The translations under genes were made by a program, and so were the position numbers. Positions 24,753-33,362 of a DNA stretch of 64,000 nucleotides are shown one piece after another (positions within the stretch are counted from its first letter, which is position 1; the number at the start of each line of letters is the position of its first letter). A model generated the notes under the pieces. It ran no database searches. It was given only the letters and a program-made list of their open reading frames with translations, and was not told where the DNA came from. The stretch comes from Demequina silvatica (lineage in GTDB: Bacteria > Actinomycetota > Actinomycetes > Actinomycetales > Demequinaceae): assembly GCF_000971215.1 (NCBI RefSeq), contig NZ_BBMA01000011.1:1-64000 (forward strand). Direction: 5' to 3'.

Positions 24753-25561
24753 CCGACACCGTTCACCGTCTCCCGTCCGCGCACCCCGAGGCCCTGCCGC
24801 CCGAGGCCGGAGCGCTCATCTTCGGACGCTATGCGTTCCCACCCAACGACCTGGGCTACTGCGGTCCGGACCGCGCCGGCGAGCTCCTCGAGAGAGTGAG
24901 CGCCGGCGCGTCCGGACCCGGACTCGAGGAGGTGGCGCGCGCCTTCGAGGGCGCGTGGCCGTACCTCGAGCTGATCGGCGAGTGCCTGGGCCGCGCGCCG
25001 CTCGACCCCGTGGTGGTGGAGGCGTACTGGCTCGGCGGGCCCGTGCTCGACCATTGCGGCGGTGCTGCTTTCGTCCGGTCGCTGGAGGAGCGGTTCCGGC
25101 CGCGCCTCACGCGGCTCGCGTTCGAGCGGCTGGTCGCGGCCGTCGCCAACGGCGGGACCCCGCACCACAACTTCCACGTGTTCGCCGTCTACCCGTGGGT
25201 GGGGCTGCTGCGCCACGGCCACGTCGACGGCCCGCTCACGGTGCTCGACAAGTGCCGCATCCGCGGCGCCCAGGTGCTGGTGGTCGAGGGCGACCACGCG
25301 GTGGTGGAGAGCCGCCACCTCCAGTGGGACGGGCACATGCTCTCGCTCGCGCCGCCCACCGCCGAGACCGTGCGGCTGCGGCGCGACGGGCTGTCGCTCG
25401 CGCCGGAGGTCCGTCCGGGCGACTTCGTCACGCTCCACTGGGACTGGGTGTGCGACTGGATCGGGTCGACGCGGCTCGCGCGCCTGCGCCAGGCCACCGC
25501 GCAGGAGCTCGCGGCCGTCAACGCCTGCACGTACTCCGCACCCGCCGCGGTGCTCTCCTGA
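24749..25561 (+). CDS. DUF6390-family protein of hydrogenase clusters
   Basis: 270 residues, no transmembrane segments. Conserved-looking blocks are FGRYAFPPNDLGYCGPD near the start, HHNFHVFAVYPWVGLLRHG near residue 140 and LHWDWVCDWIG near 230. They are rich in His, Cys and Trp, compatible with metal or cofactor binding. The family has no known function but recurs beside NiFe hydrogenases. Overlaps at the start and the 12-nt gap after place it in this operon. Confidence 0.75.
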   Translation: MTDTVHRLPSAHPEALPPEAGALIFGRYAFPPNDLGYCGPDRAGELLERVSAGASGPGLEEVARAFEGAWPYLELIGECLGRAPLDPVVVEAYWLGGPVLDHCGGAAFVRSLEERFRPRLTRLAFERLVAAVANGGTPHHNFHVFAVYPWVGLLRHGHVDGPLTVLDKCRIRGAQVLVVEGDHAVVESRHLQWDGHMLSLAPPTAETVRLRRDGLSLAPEVRPGDFVTLHWDWVCDWIGSTRLARLRQATAQELAAVNACTYSAPAAVLS

Positions 25562-25573
25562 GAGGAGACGGTC

Positions 25574-26212
25574 ATGCACATCCAGGATGGGGTGCTGAAC
25601 CCCGACGCGCTGGTGGTGTCGGGCGCGGCCGCCGTGGGCGCCGTCGCCTACGCGGGGGTCGCGCTGCGGCGCTCGCGGCCGCGCCTCGGGCTCGCGCTCG
25701 CGGGCGCCGGGGGAGTGCTGATCGCTCACCTGCTCGACGTGCCGCTCGGCGCGGGCCTCACGGGTCACGTGGTCGGCGGGACGCTGCTCGCGGTGGCGCT
25801 GGGGCCGTGGCTGGCCGTGGTGACGATGACCGCGGTGCTCGCGCTCGAGGCGCTGGCGTGGGGTGACGGCGGGATCGCCGCGCTCGGGGTCAACGTGATG
25901 GTGATGGGTGTGGTCGGGGTGCTCGTGGGGTGGGCGGTGTACCGGGGCGTCGCGCGGCTCGGGCCGCGGTGGACGGTGCCGGGGGCCGGGCTCGGGGCGT
26001 TCGCGTCTGTGTTGGCGTCTGCACTGGTGTTGGTCGGCGTCTACGGCGGGGGGACGCCTGCCGCGGCGCTGCCGCACTACCTCGCGTGGGCCGCTCTCGA
26101 AGCCTCGGCGACCGCCGCCATGGTGGCCGTCACGCTCGGGTGGGCGGCGCATCGTCCCTCCTCGCGGGTCCCTGCTGACCTGCGCCGTCGAACCGCCCTC
26201 GGCCGACCCTGA
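25574..26212 (+). CDS. CbiM/NikM-type nickel or cobalt ECF permease subunit
   Basis: 212 residues, about six membrane segments. The N-terminus MHIQDGVL carries the Met-His-Ile metal-binding signature of CbiM/NikM S-components, with a later internal His (GHVVGGTLLAVALGPWLA). Nickel supply for HydA is the obvious role given its position at the end of the operon after an AGGAGG-like site. Partner subunits (N/Q/O) are not seen here. Confidence 0.82.
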   Translation: MHIQDGVLNPDALVVSGAAAVGAVAYAGVALRRSRPRLGLALAGAGGVLIAHLLDVPLGAGLTGHVVGGTLLAVALGPWLAVVTMTAVLALEALAWGDGGIAALGVNVMVMGVVGVLVGWAVYRGVARLGPRWTVPGAGLGAFASVLASALVLVGVYGGGTPAAALPHYLAWAALEASATAAMVAVTLGWAAHRPSSRVPADLRRRTALGRP

Positions 26213-26251
26213 GCCGCGCCGTCGGGAAGCGGCGGGGGTTCTCGCGCCTCG

Positions 26252-26417
26252 CTCGCGGTTTTTATGCACTTTCGCACGGCTCGCCTGCGGCCGGGGAACT
26301 CGGGCCGCCTTCCGAACGGTGACGGGCCCCAATGCTCGGGCGCCAATCGGCCCGATGCGCCTGTTCGGGCCGTTGACCGTCACGATCTTCGCCGCGAAAG
26401 TGCATGAAATCGGCGAG
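26252..26417. repeat. Long imperfect inverted repeat downstream of the hydrogenase operon
   Basis: The arms 26252-26275 and 26394-26417 are 24 nt with about three mismatches; the core ATGCACTTTCGC/GCGAAAGTGCAT is perfect. The 118-nt interior has further complementary stretches (CGAACGGTGACGGGCC against GGGCCGTTGACCGTCACG). It could be a miniature transposable element, a large terminator, or a structured RNA. Confidence 0.6.
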
Positions 26418-26464
26418 CGTGCTCGCACGAGTCTCGGGACCTCGCGCCGCACCGCTCAGGGTGG

Positions 26465-26544
26465 GATAATAGAAGTAGCAAAGGGCAGTAGCTCCGCGCA
26501 GTGAGCCCGGCAGCCTCCCGGATGGTTGGCCAGCCGGGCTTCAC
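26465..26544 (+). ncRNA. Candidate small RNA or terminator hairpin
   Basis: GATAAT (26465-26470), an unusually good -10 for this GC-rich DNA, is followed about 30 nt later by a long hairpin: GTGAGCCCGGC (26501-26511) pairs with GCCGGGCTTCAC (26533-26544) with one bulge. No coding frame fits. It may be a short transcript, or simply the terminator of the DUF3800 gene that ends at 26573 on the other strand. Confidence 0.3.
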
Positions 26545-26572
26545 GCTGTCCGGGTGGGCTCAAGTGGTGGTC

Positions 26573-27130
26573 TCAGGCCGCGTGCGCGATATCCGGCTCG
26601 ACTACGACCTCGTGGTGCACGACCAGCGGCTCGATCGAGGCGCGGTAGTCGCCGCCCTTGGTCCACAGCCACGCGGCGAAGTCGGCGATCCACAGCAGCG
26701 GCTCGGCGAGGGGCGCCTCGTGCCGGTAGGTCATGCGACGGATCTGGCCGGTGTGCATCAGCGCAGCGATGGTCTGGCGGTCGCGGAACTGGACGGGACC
26801 GTCCTGCTCGAGCACCCACCGCGTCACGCCATGCGCCGACGCCCACCGCGCGAGCGCTTCGACACACGCCTCCCGCGCGAGGAACTCGGGGTGAGTCTTC
26901 GCGTGCTCGACGATCACGATCTCGACCGGTCCGGCCAGCCGCACCAGCCGCCGCAGCGCCCGCTCACGCGCCTCCGGACGCTCCTTCGAGGTGTGCCAGC
27001 GTCGCGACTCGCCCACGCGCCAGTCGAGGACCTCGCGGCGCACGCGGTGCAGGTCGTCGCCGTCGATCACGGCGCCCGCGAACCGGAAGCCGTCGACCTT
27101 CGACTCGTCGCTGAAGAGATGCCTGTCCAC
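26573..27130 (-). CDS. DUF3800 (RNase H-like) protein
   Basis: 185 residues from a GTG at 27130, chosen because GAGGGAG lies 6 nt upstream. DUF3800 features are the N-terminal FSDESKVDGFRFAGAVID (D-E-S catalytic-like strand), a middle VIVEHAKTHPEF and a C-terminal IADFAAWLWTKGG helix. The family is predicted to have an RNase H-like nuclease fold and is frequent in mobile or defence regions. It is divergent from the second HicAB-like pair. Confidence 0.75.
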   Translation of the reverse strand: MDRHLFSDESKVDGFRFAGAVIDGDDLHRVRREVLDWRVGESRRWHTSKERPEARERALRRLVRLAGPVEIVIVEHAKTHPEFLAREACVEALARWASAHGVTRWVLEQDGPVQFRDRQTIAALMHTGQIRRMTYRHEAPLAEPLLWIADFAAWLWTKGGDYRASIEPLVVHHEVVVEPDIAHAA

Positions 27131-27224
27131 GCTCACTCCCTCGTCACTTCGAGTCTCGCAGGGATCGTAGGCAGGCGGTAGCCCGGCAGCAGGCGGTGTC
27201 AGTGGTAGGTCATACCGTCGAGCA

Positions 27225-27476
27225 ATGGTCAACGTGCCGGGCTTCCCCTCGCTATCGGGTCGCCGCATGCGGGCGCTGTTGGAGCGCGAGCTCGGTTACA
27301 GCGCCGTGCCACGTCGCGGGCATGGGTCTCACGAGATCCTTCGTGCGGCAGGTCGGCCGCAGCTGACTTGGGCGTTGTCCAAACGGGACCTCGCCCCGAT
27401 CGAGGTCCGTAATATCCTCGTGAAGGGCGTCGGCTTGTCGATCGATGAGGCGCGGGAGGTGGTGAAGCGTGCGTGA
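27225..27476 (+). CDS. HicA-like toxin, second copy
   Basis: 83 residues. The pattern SGRRMRALLERELGYSAVPR followed by RGHGSHEILR carries the G-S-H active-site motif of HicA near residue 34. The C-terminus SIDEAREVVKRA is the usual helix. It is not closely related to the HicA at 9747. It overlaps the next gene by 8 nt. Confidence 0.82.
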   Translation: MVNVPGFPSLSGRRMRALLERELGYSAVPRRGHGSHEILRAAGRPQLTWALSKRDLAPIEVRNILVKGVGLSIDEAREVVKRA

Positions 27477-28032
27477 ACTGGTGTTCGTGCTGACCGATCA
27501 TGGTGAGCACGGCGTGGGCGTGACGAGCCCGCAACTGCCCGGCCTCATCGCCGGTGTCGCCACCTTCGACGAGGCCACCCCGACGTACCTGTTGGGGCTG
27601 GCTCGCGAGCAGGAGGCTGACGTCGACGGCTTCGTGGTGTTCCTCGAGCGCGTCGTCGAGCATGACGGACAGGTATTCGTGCTGCGTTGCCGCCAGGACT
27701 TCGGCACGTCCGAGCGCGCGCGGATCGCTGACCGTCTTGGGAACGAGTTGGCTGCGTCCGCAGAGCTTCGAGCCGGGTGGCCGCGGAACTCGCTGGGAGA
27801 CGTGACGCTCGTCGCGGCTCTCGACCGCGACCTCGTGGGCGACATTGCGCGCTCGGATCGGACGGGCGAGCCGATGGCGCTCATCGTCGAGTTCGGTGAT
27901 GAGTTCATCGCTGTGGGTCTGCGGAACGCTGACCGTGCCGATGCGGCATTGACGGTCGCCGAGTTCGTGGCTCGCGCGCGGCGCGACTCGCCCGACGCTG
28001 GGGCCGCTCGCGAGCTCCACCTGATGGCTTGA
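27469..28032 (+). CDS. HicB-like antitoxin partner
   Basis: 187 residues from a GTG. The N-terminus VFVLTDHGEHGVGVTSPQLP plus GLIAGVATFDEA matches the HicB N-terminal fold, in which the ligand-like surface reads out the toxin. It is longer than typical HicB and lacks an obvious C-terminal ribbon-helix-helix or HTH, so DNA binding is uncertain. Its role is inferred from overlap with the HicA-like gene. Confidence 0.65.
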   Translation: MRELVFVLTDHGEHGVGVTSPQLPGLIAGVATFDEATPTYLLGLAREQEADVDGFVVFLERVVEHDGQVFVLRCRQDFGTSERARIADRLGNELAASAELRAGWPRNSLGDVTLVAALDRDLVGDIARSDRTGEPMALIVEFGDEFIAVGLRNADRADAALTVAEFVARARRDSPDAGAARELHLMA

Positions 28033-28042
28033 GCGCATCGCC

Positions 28043-28519
28043 ATGACCGCGTCCTGGCTGCCCGCCGACTACGCCCACCCGCTGCGCGAGGCGGTGACCG
28101 CGGACGTCCACGTGCGCCCCATCAGCGCCGACGACCTCGACATCGACATGCCCGCCGTGATGGGCAACCAGGCGATGCTGTGGGCCAAGTACGGCGATGA
28201 GTGGGGCTGGCCGCCCGCCGACATGAGCGCCGAGGCCGACCGCGCCGACCTCGCCCGTCACGCCCGCGAGATGGAGACCCACGAGTCCTTCAACTACGCG
28301 ATCCTGCCCGCCGGCGAGGACCGCCTGCTGGGGTGCATCTACATCGACCCGGCGGAGCCTGGGGACGATGCGCTGGAACAGCCCGCGGCCGACGTCTCCT
28401 GGTGGGTGGTCGCCGACGCGCCCGCCGGGGTCGCGGAGGCGGTCCACGCCTTCGTCCCCGCGTGGCTCGACCGTGACTGGCCGTTCGCGACGGTCCGCTA
28501 CCCGTTCGGCGAGATCTAA
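28043..28519 (+). CDS. GNAT-like N-acetyltransferase, unusual
   Basis: 158 residues. The layout resembles a minimal GNAT: an N-terminal substrate region, FNYAILPAGEDRLLGCIYID (beta4-like) near residue 92, DVSWWVVADAPAG near 120, then a helix without a clear R-x-x-G-x-G/A acetyl-CoA loop. Similar proteins are annotated as GNAT family, but catalytic competence is doubtful. One genome word (28362) encodes GDDALE. It converges with sbcC, overlapping by 4 nt. Confidence 0.6.
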   Translation: MTASWLPADYAHPLREAVTADVHVRPISADDLDIDMPAVMGNQAMLWAKYGDEWGWPPADMSAEADRADLARHAREMETHESFNYAILPAGEDRLLGCIYIDPAEPGDDALEQPAADVSWWVVADAPAGVAEAVHAFVPAWLDRDWPFATVRYPFGEI

Positions 28520-31467
28520 GACTCCGCCCCCACCCGCACCGCGACCCGGCTCGAGCCGTCCGCGGCCTTGGTGACCTCGAGCTTCGCCGGGATCGCCTCC
28601 TTCATGGCCTCCACGTGGGAGATGAGGCCCACGGTGCGGCCGGCGTCGCGGAGGTCGTCGAGCGTCGACATCGCGACCTCGAGGGTGTCGCCGTCGAGCG
28701 ACCCGAAGCCCTCGTCGATGAAGATCGTGTCGAGCTGGATCCCGCCCGCCGCGGCGGTCACCGTCTCCGCCAGCCCGAGGGCGAGCGCGAGCGAGGCGAG
28801 GAACGTCTCTCCGCCTGAGAGTGACCGCGTCGACCTCGACATCCCTGTGTGCGCGTCCGCGACGCGAAGTTCGAGGCCCGTCTGCTTGTTGCGGTACTGC
28901 GCCGAGTCGTCGTACTCCAGCAGGTACTGGCCATTCGACATCACGCCCAGCCGCGCGTTCGCCGCCGCCACGATCTCCTCGAGCCGCGCCGCCAGCACGA
29001 ACGACTCCAGGCGCATCCGACGCTCGTTCGGCGGGCTGCCCTCGAGCGTGCTCGCGAGCGTCTCCACCACCGCGTGCCGCTCGCGCGCCTCCGCCGTCGC
29101 GGACGCCTTCTCCCGGTAGCGCGCCGCCAGCGCAGCGAACTGCGTCGCGCGGCTCGCAGCATCGGCGTGCGCGCGGGCGGCCTCCTTGGCGGCCGCCTCC
29201 GAGTCGGTGGATGCCGCCTCCAACGCGGTCAGGTCAGCGGCCTCCTCGGGCAGATCGGCAGCGGCGAGCTCCGCCACCACGGCCCGCGCGCCCGCCAGGT
29301 CAGTCTCGTAGGTGGTGATGCGCGCCTCGAGCGCAGCGAGCTCGCCCGCGGGAAGCGCAGCGGCGCGCGCCGCGTCGGCGTCCTCGAACCCGACCTCTGC
29401 CAGCGCGTTCGCGACGGCGTCGCGCGTGTCCGTGTCGGCGCGGCGCGCCTCCTCGACCGCCTCGGTGGCTCGGGCGAACGCGTCCACCGCGACGCGTTCC
29501 GCGTCCAGCGCGGCGGCGCGCGCGTCGACGGAGTCGTGCTTGCCTCGCCCCGTGAGGGACGATGCGCGGGCCGCCTCGCGAGCCGCGTCCGCCTGCGTCG
29601 CGGTGGACTGGGCGGTCTCCAGCGCGGTCGCCCGCGCGGCGAGCGACTCCCGCAACGACGCGGCCTCGCCGTCGAGCGCGGCAAGCTCCGCGTCGATCTC
29701 GCCGAGCTCGGCGGTGGCTTCCGTCGCGGCCGCGGCGGCGACGCGCGCGGCCTCAAGCGCCTCGCCCGCCTCATCGGGGGTGCCATCGCCGGCCTCGCTA
29801 CGTGCCACCTGGGCGGCGGTGCGTGCGTCAGAGGCGGCCGCCTGCGCGCGCTCGAAGGCGGCGGAGGCGGACTTGGCGGCGGAGTCGGCGGCGTCGACCT
29901 CCTCGTCGGTGACGTGCTCGTCGGTGGGGGTGGCGGGAGACGGGTGAACGGTCGCGCCGCACACCGCGCAAGGCTCGCCGTCGACCAGGCTTTCCGCGAG
30001 GTGCGCGGCCTGAGAACGGAGGCGGCGCTGCACCAGGGAGTCGTGCGCGCGCACCGCGGCGGCGCGTACGCCCGAAGCCTCGGCCTCGCGCAGCGCGGCG
30101 GTCTCGAGCGCGGTCTCGAGCGACGCCAAGCGCGTGTGTGCGGCGACGACACTCTCGGCGCGCGCAACCGCGGCGTCGAGGTCCGCGGCACGCGCGGCGG
30201 TGGCGGCGAGCGGCTCGCGCTGTTCCCTCAGCACCCGCTCGCGCTCGGGTCGCGCGTCGAGCTCCGCCTGGCCCGCGTCGCGCGCGGTCACGGCCGCGTC
30301 GACGGCGGCACGGGCGGTCACGGCTGCGGCCTGAAGGCGGGGGAGGGCGGCCTCGGCCTCGAGCGCGGTGCTCAGGGCGCCGCGCTCGGTCGCCAGGTCG
30401 GCGGCGCGCGCCCGGAGGTCGGCGAGGGTGAGGTCGGCGTACGCCGGGGTGCGGGCGAGGGCAGCGTCGTGCGCCTCGCCGGCCGCGTCCAGCGCCGAAG
30501 CGGCGCGCCCGGCGGCCGCGAGCGACCCCACCAAAGGCACGGCGCGTCGAGCGAGGTCTCGCCGCGCGACGTCCTCGGTGTGCGCCTCGGACCCCGCCTC
30601 GAGGTCGGTCACCCGCACCCGAGCAGATGCGAGCCGCGCCCGCTCCGCCTCGACCCGTCGCGCCTCGGCGAGCGCCTCGCGAGCGGAACTCGCGGCGGCA
30701 CCCGTCTTCTCCGACGCCTCGGCGAGGTCGGCGGCGGCGGCGACCAGCGCATCGTCCACCGTCACGAGCCAGGATTCCCGGTCGCCGGACGGCGGCTCGA
30801 CGCCGGCGACGGTCGCGGCGGAGTCCGCGATCCCCGCGAGGTCGGCGTCGGCGGCCTCGATCGCGCGGAATCGGCGTCGCGCGAGGTCGCGCAGGGACGC
30901 GGTGAGGTCCTCGAAGCGTTGCGTGCCGAACAGCGAGCGCAGTAGCTTGAGCCGCGAGTCCGTCCCCGACTGCAGGAACTCCGCGAACCGGCCCTGTGCC
31001 AGGAGGATCACCTGGAGGAACTGGTCGGAGGTGAGCTGCATGATGGCGCCGACCTCGTGGCCCACCTCGCGGGGCGCCATCGCGAGCGGCTCCCAGTCGC
31101 CGCCGTCCCAGCGCCACAGCTTCGCCGAGGGCTTCTCGAGCGTGGTGCCCGTGCCGCGCGACTTGGGTCGCTCGAACTCGGGCGAGCGCGTGACGCGGTA
31201 TCGCGCGGTCCCGACTTCGAAGACGAGTGTGACCTCGGTCGGGTCCGCGGGCGTGCAGAAGTGGCTGCGGGCGGTGGACTTGGTGCCGTCGTAGCGGGGC
31301 ACGTCGCCGTACAGCGCGAAGGTGATCGCGTCGAGGATGGTGGACTTGCCTGCGCCGGTCTTGCCGGTGATGACGAAGAGCCTGTCGGTGTCGAAGGCCG
31401 TGAAGTCGACCTCCTGGCGCGCCAGGTACGGCCCGAAGCCCTCGAGCGTGAGGCTGATCGCCTTCAT
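28516..31467 (-). CDS. sbcC: Exonuclease subunit SbcC
   Basis: 983 residues, SMC-like ATPase of the SbcCD (Rad50-Mre11) nuclease that opens hairpins and degrades DNA ends. Walker A is GKTGAGKST near residue 35. Long Ala/Glu-rich coiled coils flank the zinc hook EPCAVCGATVHP near 497. The C-terminal head shows the signature LSGGETFLASL and Walker B IFIDEGFGSLDGD. The ATG overlaps the sbcD stop by 4 nt. Two genome words (29556, 30748) lie in the coiled coils. Confidence 0.95.
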   Translation of the reverse strand: MKAISLTLEGFGPYLARQEVDFTAFDTDRLFVITGKTGAGKSTILDAITFALYGDVPRYDGTKSTARSHFCTPADPTEVTLVFEVGTARYRVTRSPEFERPKSRGTGTTLEKPSAKLWRWDGGDWEPLAMAPREVGHEVGAIMQLTSDQFLQVILLAQGRFAEFLQSGTDSRLKLLRSLFGTQRFEDLTASLRDLARRRFRAIEAADADLAGIADSAATVAGVEPPSGDRESWLVTVDDALVAAAADLAEASEKTGAAASSAREALAEARRVEAERARLASARVRVTDLEAGSEAHTEDVARRDLARRAVPLVGSLAAAGRAASALDAAGEAHDAALARTPAYADLTLADLRARAADLATERGALSTALEAEAALPRLQAAAVTARAAVDAAVTARDAGQAELDARPERERVLREQREPLAATAARAADLDAAVARAESVVAAHTRLASLETALETAALREAEASGVRAAAVRAHDSLVQRRLRSQAAHLAESLVDGEPCAVCGATVHPSPATPTDEHVTDEEVDAADSAAKSASAAFERAQAAASDARTAAQVARSEAGDGTPDEAGEALEAARVAAAAATEATAELGEIDAELAALDGEAASLRESLAARATALETAQSTATQADAAREAARASSLTGRGKHDSVDARAAALDAERVAVDAFARATEAVEEARRADTDTRDAVANALAEVGFEDADAARAAALPAGELAALEARITTYETDLAGARAVVAELAAADLPEEAADLTALEAASTDSEAAAKEAARAHADAASRATQFAALAARYREKASATAEARERHAVVETLASTLEGSPPNERRMRLESFVLAARLEEIVAAANARLGVMSNGQYLLEYDDSAQYRNKQTGLELRVADAHTGMSRSTRSLSGGETFLASLALALGLAETVTAAAGGIQLDTIFIDEGFGSLDGDTLEVAMSTLDDLRDAGRTVGLISHVEAMKEAIPAKLEVTKAADGSSRVAVRVGAES

Positions 31468-32657
31468 CGCGTGGCCTCCTTCGCGTCGAGCGCGCCCAGA
31501 GCCTCCGCGATCAGCTCGCCCTCGGCCTCGCTCACGCCGTGCCCGTTGCGGGTGAACTCCAGGAAGGACGCGATGAGCTCGGCGTCAGACTTGCCGCGGG
31601 TGCGCTCGGAGTAGGTGGCGGCGCCGTGGTCGGCGATGTTGGCCGGCCGGTGGGTGAGCGTGACGGCGTGCGGGTAGCGCTCCTGGATGCGGCGCATGGC
31701 GTCGCGGGGGCGGAGGTCGTCGGTGAGGACCACATCCACCCAGGCGTCGATGGCCTCGGGGTGGGCGCCCGGCGCCAGCAGCGCCTCGAGCGTGCCCTCG
31801 AGCCGCACCGCGGCGCGCGGGGTGGGCAGCTCGAGCCATTCCGCGGTCGGCGCGGCGCCAGGGGCGCCGACGTCCACCAGCCACGCACCCTTCGCGCTCG
31901 AGATTTCGCCGAAGCTGAACCGCAGTGGCGCACCCGAGTACCTGACGGAGGGGGACAGCGTGACCCGCGAGTGGATGTGGCCGAGCGCCACGTACGCGGC
32001 CCCGTCGAACGCCGAAGGCGGCACGATGTCGAGGCCGCCGCGCGTGATGTCCCGCTCCTCGGCGCGCCCGCCGTCCTCGACAGTGGAGGCGACCTCGCCC
32101 GCCTCGCCGGACACGAACGTGTGGGCCGCCACGACGAAGCGAGCCTCTGCGCCGCCCCGCGCCCGCGCATCGTCCCTGATCAGGTCCATCGCGAAGGCGT
32201 GGGCGGCCTCCTGGGTCATCCCGGCGAAGGAAGGGAACGCGGCGCGGAGGAACTCGGGGTGCGGGTAGGGGATGCCGTAGATCAGCACCTCGCCGTGTGC
32301 GTCGGGGACCGCCACTGGCGCGGCGAGCGCGCTCAGGTCCGCGAGCACGTGGACGCCGCCGAACGCCGCGAACCTGGCCATGTGGCCCAGGCGTGCGGGG
32401 CCGTCGTGGTTGCCGGTGGTGAGCACCACCGTCGCGCCGGCCGCGCGGATCGCGGCGACCGCGTCGTTGAGCAGGGTGAACGCCTCGCCCTTGGGCGTGG
32501 AGGAGTCGAACACGTCGCCCGCGACCACCACCGCATCCACGGAGTGCTCCGCGACGGCGGCGGCCAGCGCGGCCAGGACCTGGGCGAGGTGGTCGTCGGT
32601 CGAGTGGCCGTGGAACGTCCGTCCGATGTGCCAGTCGGAGGTGTGCAGCAGGCGCAT
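31464..32657 (-). CDS. sbcD: Exonuclease subunit SbcD
   Basis: 397 residues, Mre11-like metallophosphoesterase. Motifs are TSDWHIGRTFHGHS near residue 6, VVAGDVFDSSTP near 44, LTTGNHDGPARL near 80, and HTFVSGE and LGHIHSR later. It supplies the nuclease active site for SbcC. The operon starts here, and a genome word lies in the gene at 32166 (RDDARAR). Confidence 0.95.
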   Translation of the reverse strand: MRLLHTSDWHIGRTFHGHSTDDHLAQVLAALAAAVAEHSVDAVVVAGDVFDSSTPKGEAFTLLNDAVAAIRAAGATVVLTTGNHDGPARLGHMARFAAFGGVHVLADLSALAAPVAVPDAHGEVLIYGIPYPHPEFLRAAFPSFAGMTQEAAHAFAMDLIRDDARARGGAEARFVVAAHTFVSGEAGEVASTVEDGGRAEERDITRGGLDIVPPSAFDGAAYVALGHIHSRVTLSPSVRYSGAPLRFSFGEISSAKGAWLVDVGAPGAAPTAEWLELPTPRAAVRLEGTLEALLAPGAHPEAIDAWVDVVLTDDLRPRDAMRRIQERYPHAVTLTHRPANIADHGAATYSERTRGKSDAELIASFLEFTRNGHGVSEAEGELIAEALGALDAKEATR

Positions 32658-32722
32658 GCCGCGAGACTAGCGGCGGGGTCCGACAGCGGGGTGCGGCGAG
32701 CACGCGGGACGGGCCGGAGCCG

Positions 32723-32742
32723 CCCCCACAAATGGTGGCTTG
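32723..32742 (+). promoter_or_regulatory. CCCCCA-N4-TGGTGG motif, copy 1
   Basis: CCCCCACAAATGGTGGCTTG lies 57 nt upstream of the ATG at 32800. It is nearly identical to the element at 34774 and similar to 33319-33338, each upstream of a small membrane-protein gene. The near-palindromic half-sites CCMCCA/TGGKGG suggest a dimeric regulator. Confidence 0.6.
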
Positions 32743-32799
32743 CCGGTCGCGGCGCGCGGGGCGACCGTGGGGGAAGTTCCTCCGCCCTCAGGAGTCGTC

Positions 32800-32994
32800 A
32801 TGTTCGAGCTGCTTCGCGCCGTCCTCGCGGTCATCGCGCTGTTCGCCGTCGCCATCCTCGCCGCGGCGGCCGGCGCGTTCTTCCTCAGCGGCCCGTCGGT
32901 GGTGCTGGTCGCGCTCGCGGCGGCCGGGATCCCCGCCGCCGCCATCGCGGCGTCGCGCAACCCGCGCGGGCGTGGCCCCGGCCGTCTCGCCTGA
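32800..32994 (+). CDS. Small two-helix membrane protein
   Basis: 64 residues from an ATG preceded by AGGAG. Two hydrophobic helices (LLRAVLAVIALFAVAILAAA; then VVLVALAAAGIPAAAIAA) and a basic tail. No family recognised. It is the first of three small membrane-protein genes within about 2.1 kb that share the upstream CCCCCA-N4-TGGTGG element. Confidence 0.6.
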   Translation: MFELLRAVLAVIALFAVAILAAAAGAFFLSGPSVVLVALAAAGIPAAAIAASRNPRGRGPGRLA

Positions 32995-33004
32995 GCGCGC
33001 GGGT

Positions 33005-33286
33005 TCAGTCCCCGGCGACGTCCGCGGACGATGCGCGGGGCGCCAGCAGCCCCAGGCTCACCAGCCCGCGGGCGAGCAGGCGGAACAGCACCATCGCGGG
33101 GATGGTGGACACCGCTCCGACGACCGCGCCGATGAAGAACGCCTGCCACCCGAACGCGCCCGTGGCGTCGGGGAAGAGGCTGCCGCCGATCACTCCGGCG
33201 GCCACGGTCCATCCCGCGAACCAGATCCACATCCACGCGTCCTCGTCGCCCAGATCCAGGGTGACGTCGTCCTTAAGCGCCTGCAT
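33005..33286 (-). CDS. Small membrane protein of unknown function
   Basis: 93 residues, about two or three membrane segments (WIWFAGWTVAAGVIGGSLF; AFFIGAVVGAVSTIPAMVLF). The acidic N-terminus is cytoplasmic-like. Not recognised. The minus-strand variant of the CCCCCA element ends 32 nt before its ATG. Its C-terminus carries a genome word (33026). Confidence 0.6.
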   Translation of the reverse strand: MQALKDDVTLDLGDEDAWMWIWFAGWTVAAGVIGGSLFPDATGAFGWQAFFIGAVVGAVSTIPAMVLFRLLARGLVSLGLLAPRASSADVAGD

Positions 33287-33318
33287 GCTCCGAACCTAGT
33301 GAAGCGGCACCCGGTGCA

Positions 33319-33338
33319 CATGCCCCCATTTATGGGGT
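33319..33338 (-). promoter_or_regulatory. CCCCCA-N4-TGGTGG motif, copy 3 (variant)
   Basis: On the minus strand ACCCCATAAATGGGGGCATG matches the copy at 32723 at 16 of 20 positions and keeps the inverted half-sites. It lies upstream of the small membrane-protein gene that starts at 33286. Confidence 0.45.
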
Positions 33339-33362
33339 AGTCGGGTCCGATAGCAGGGACGA

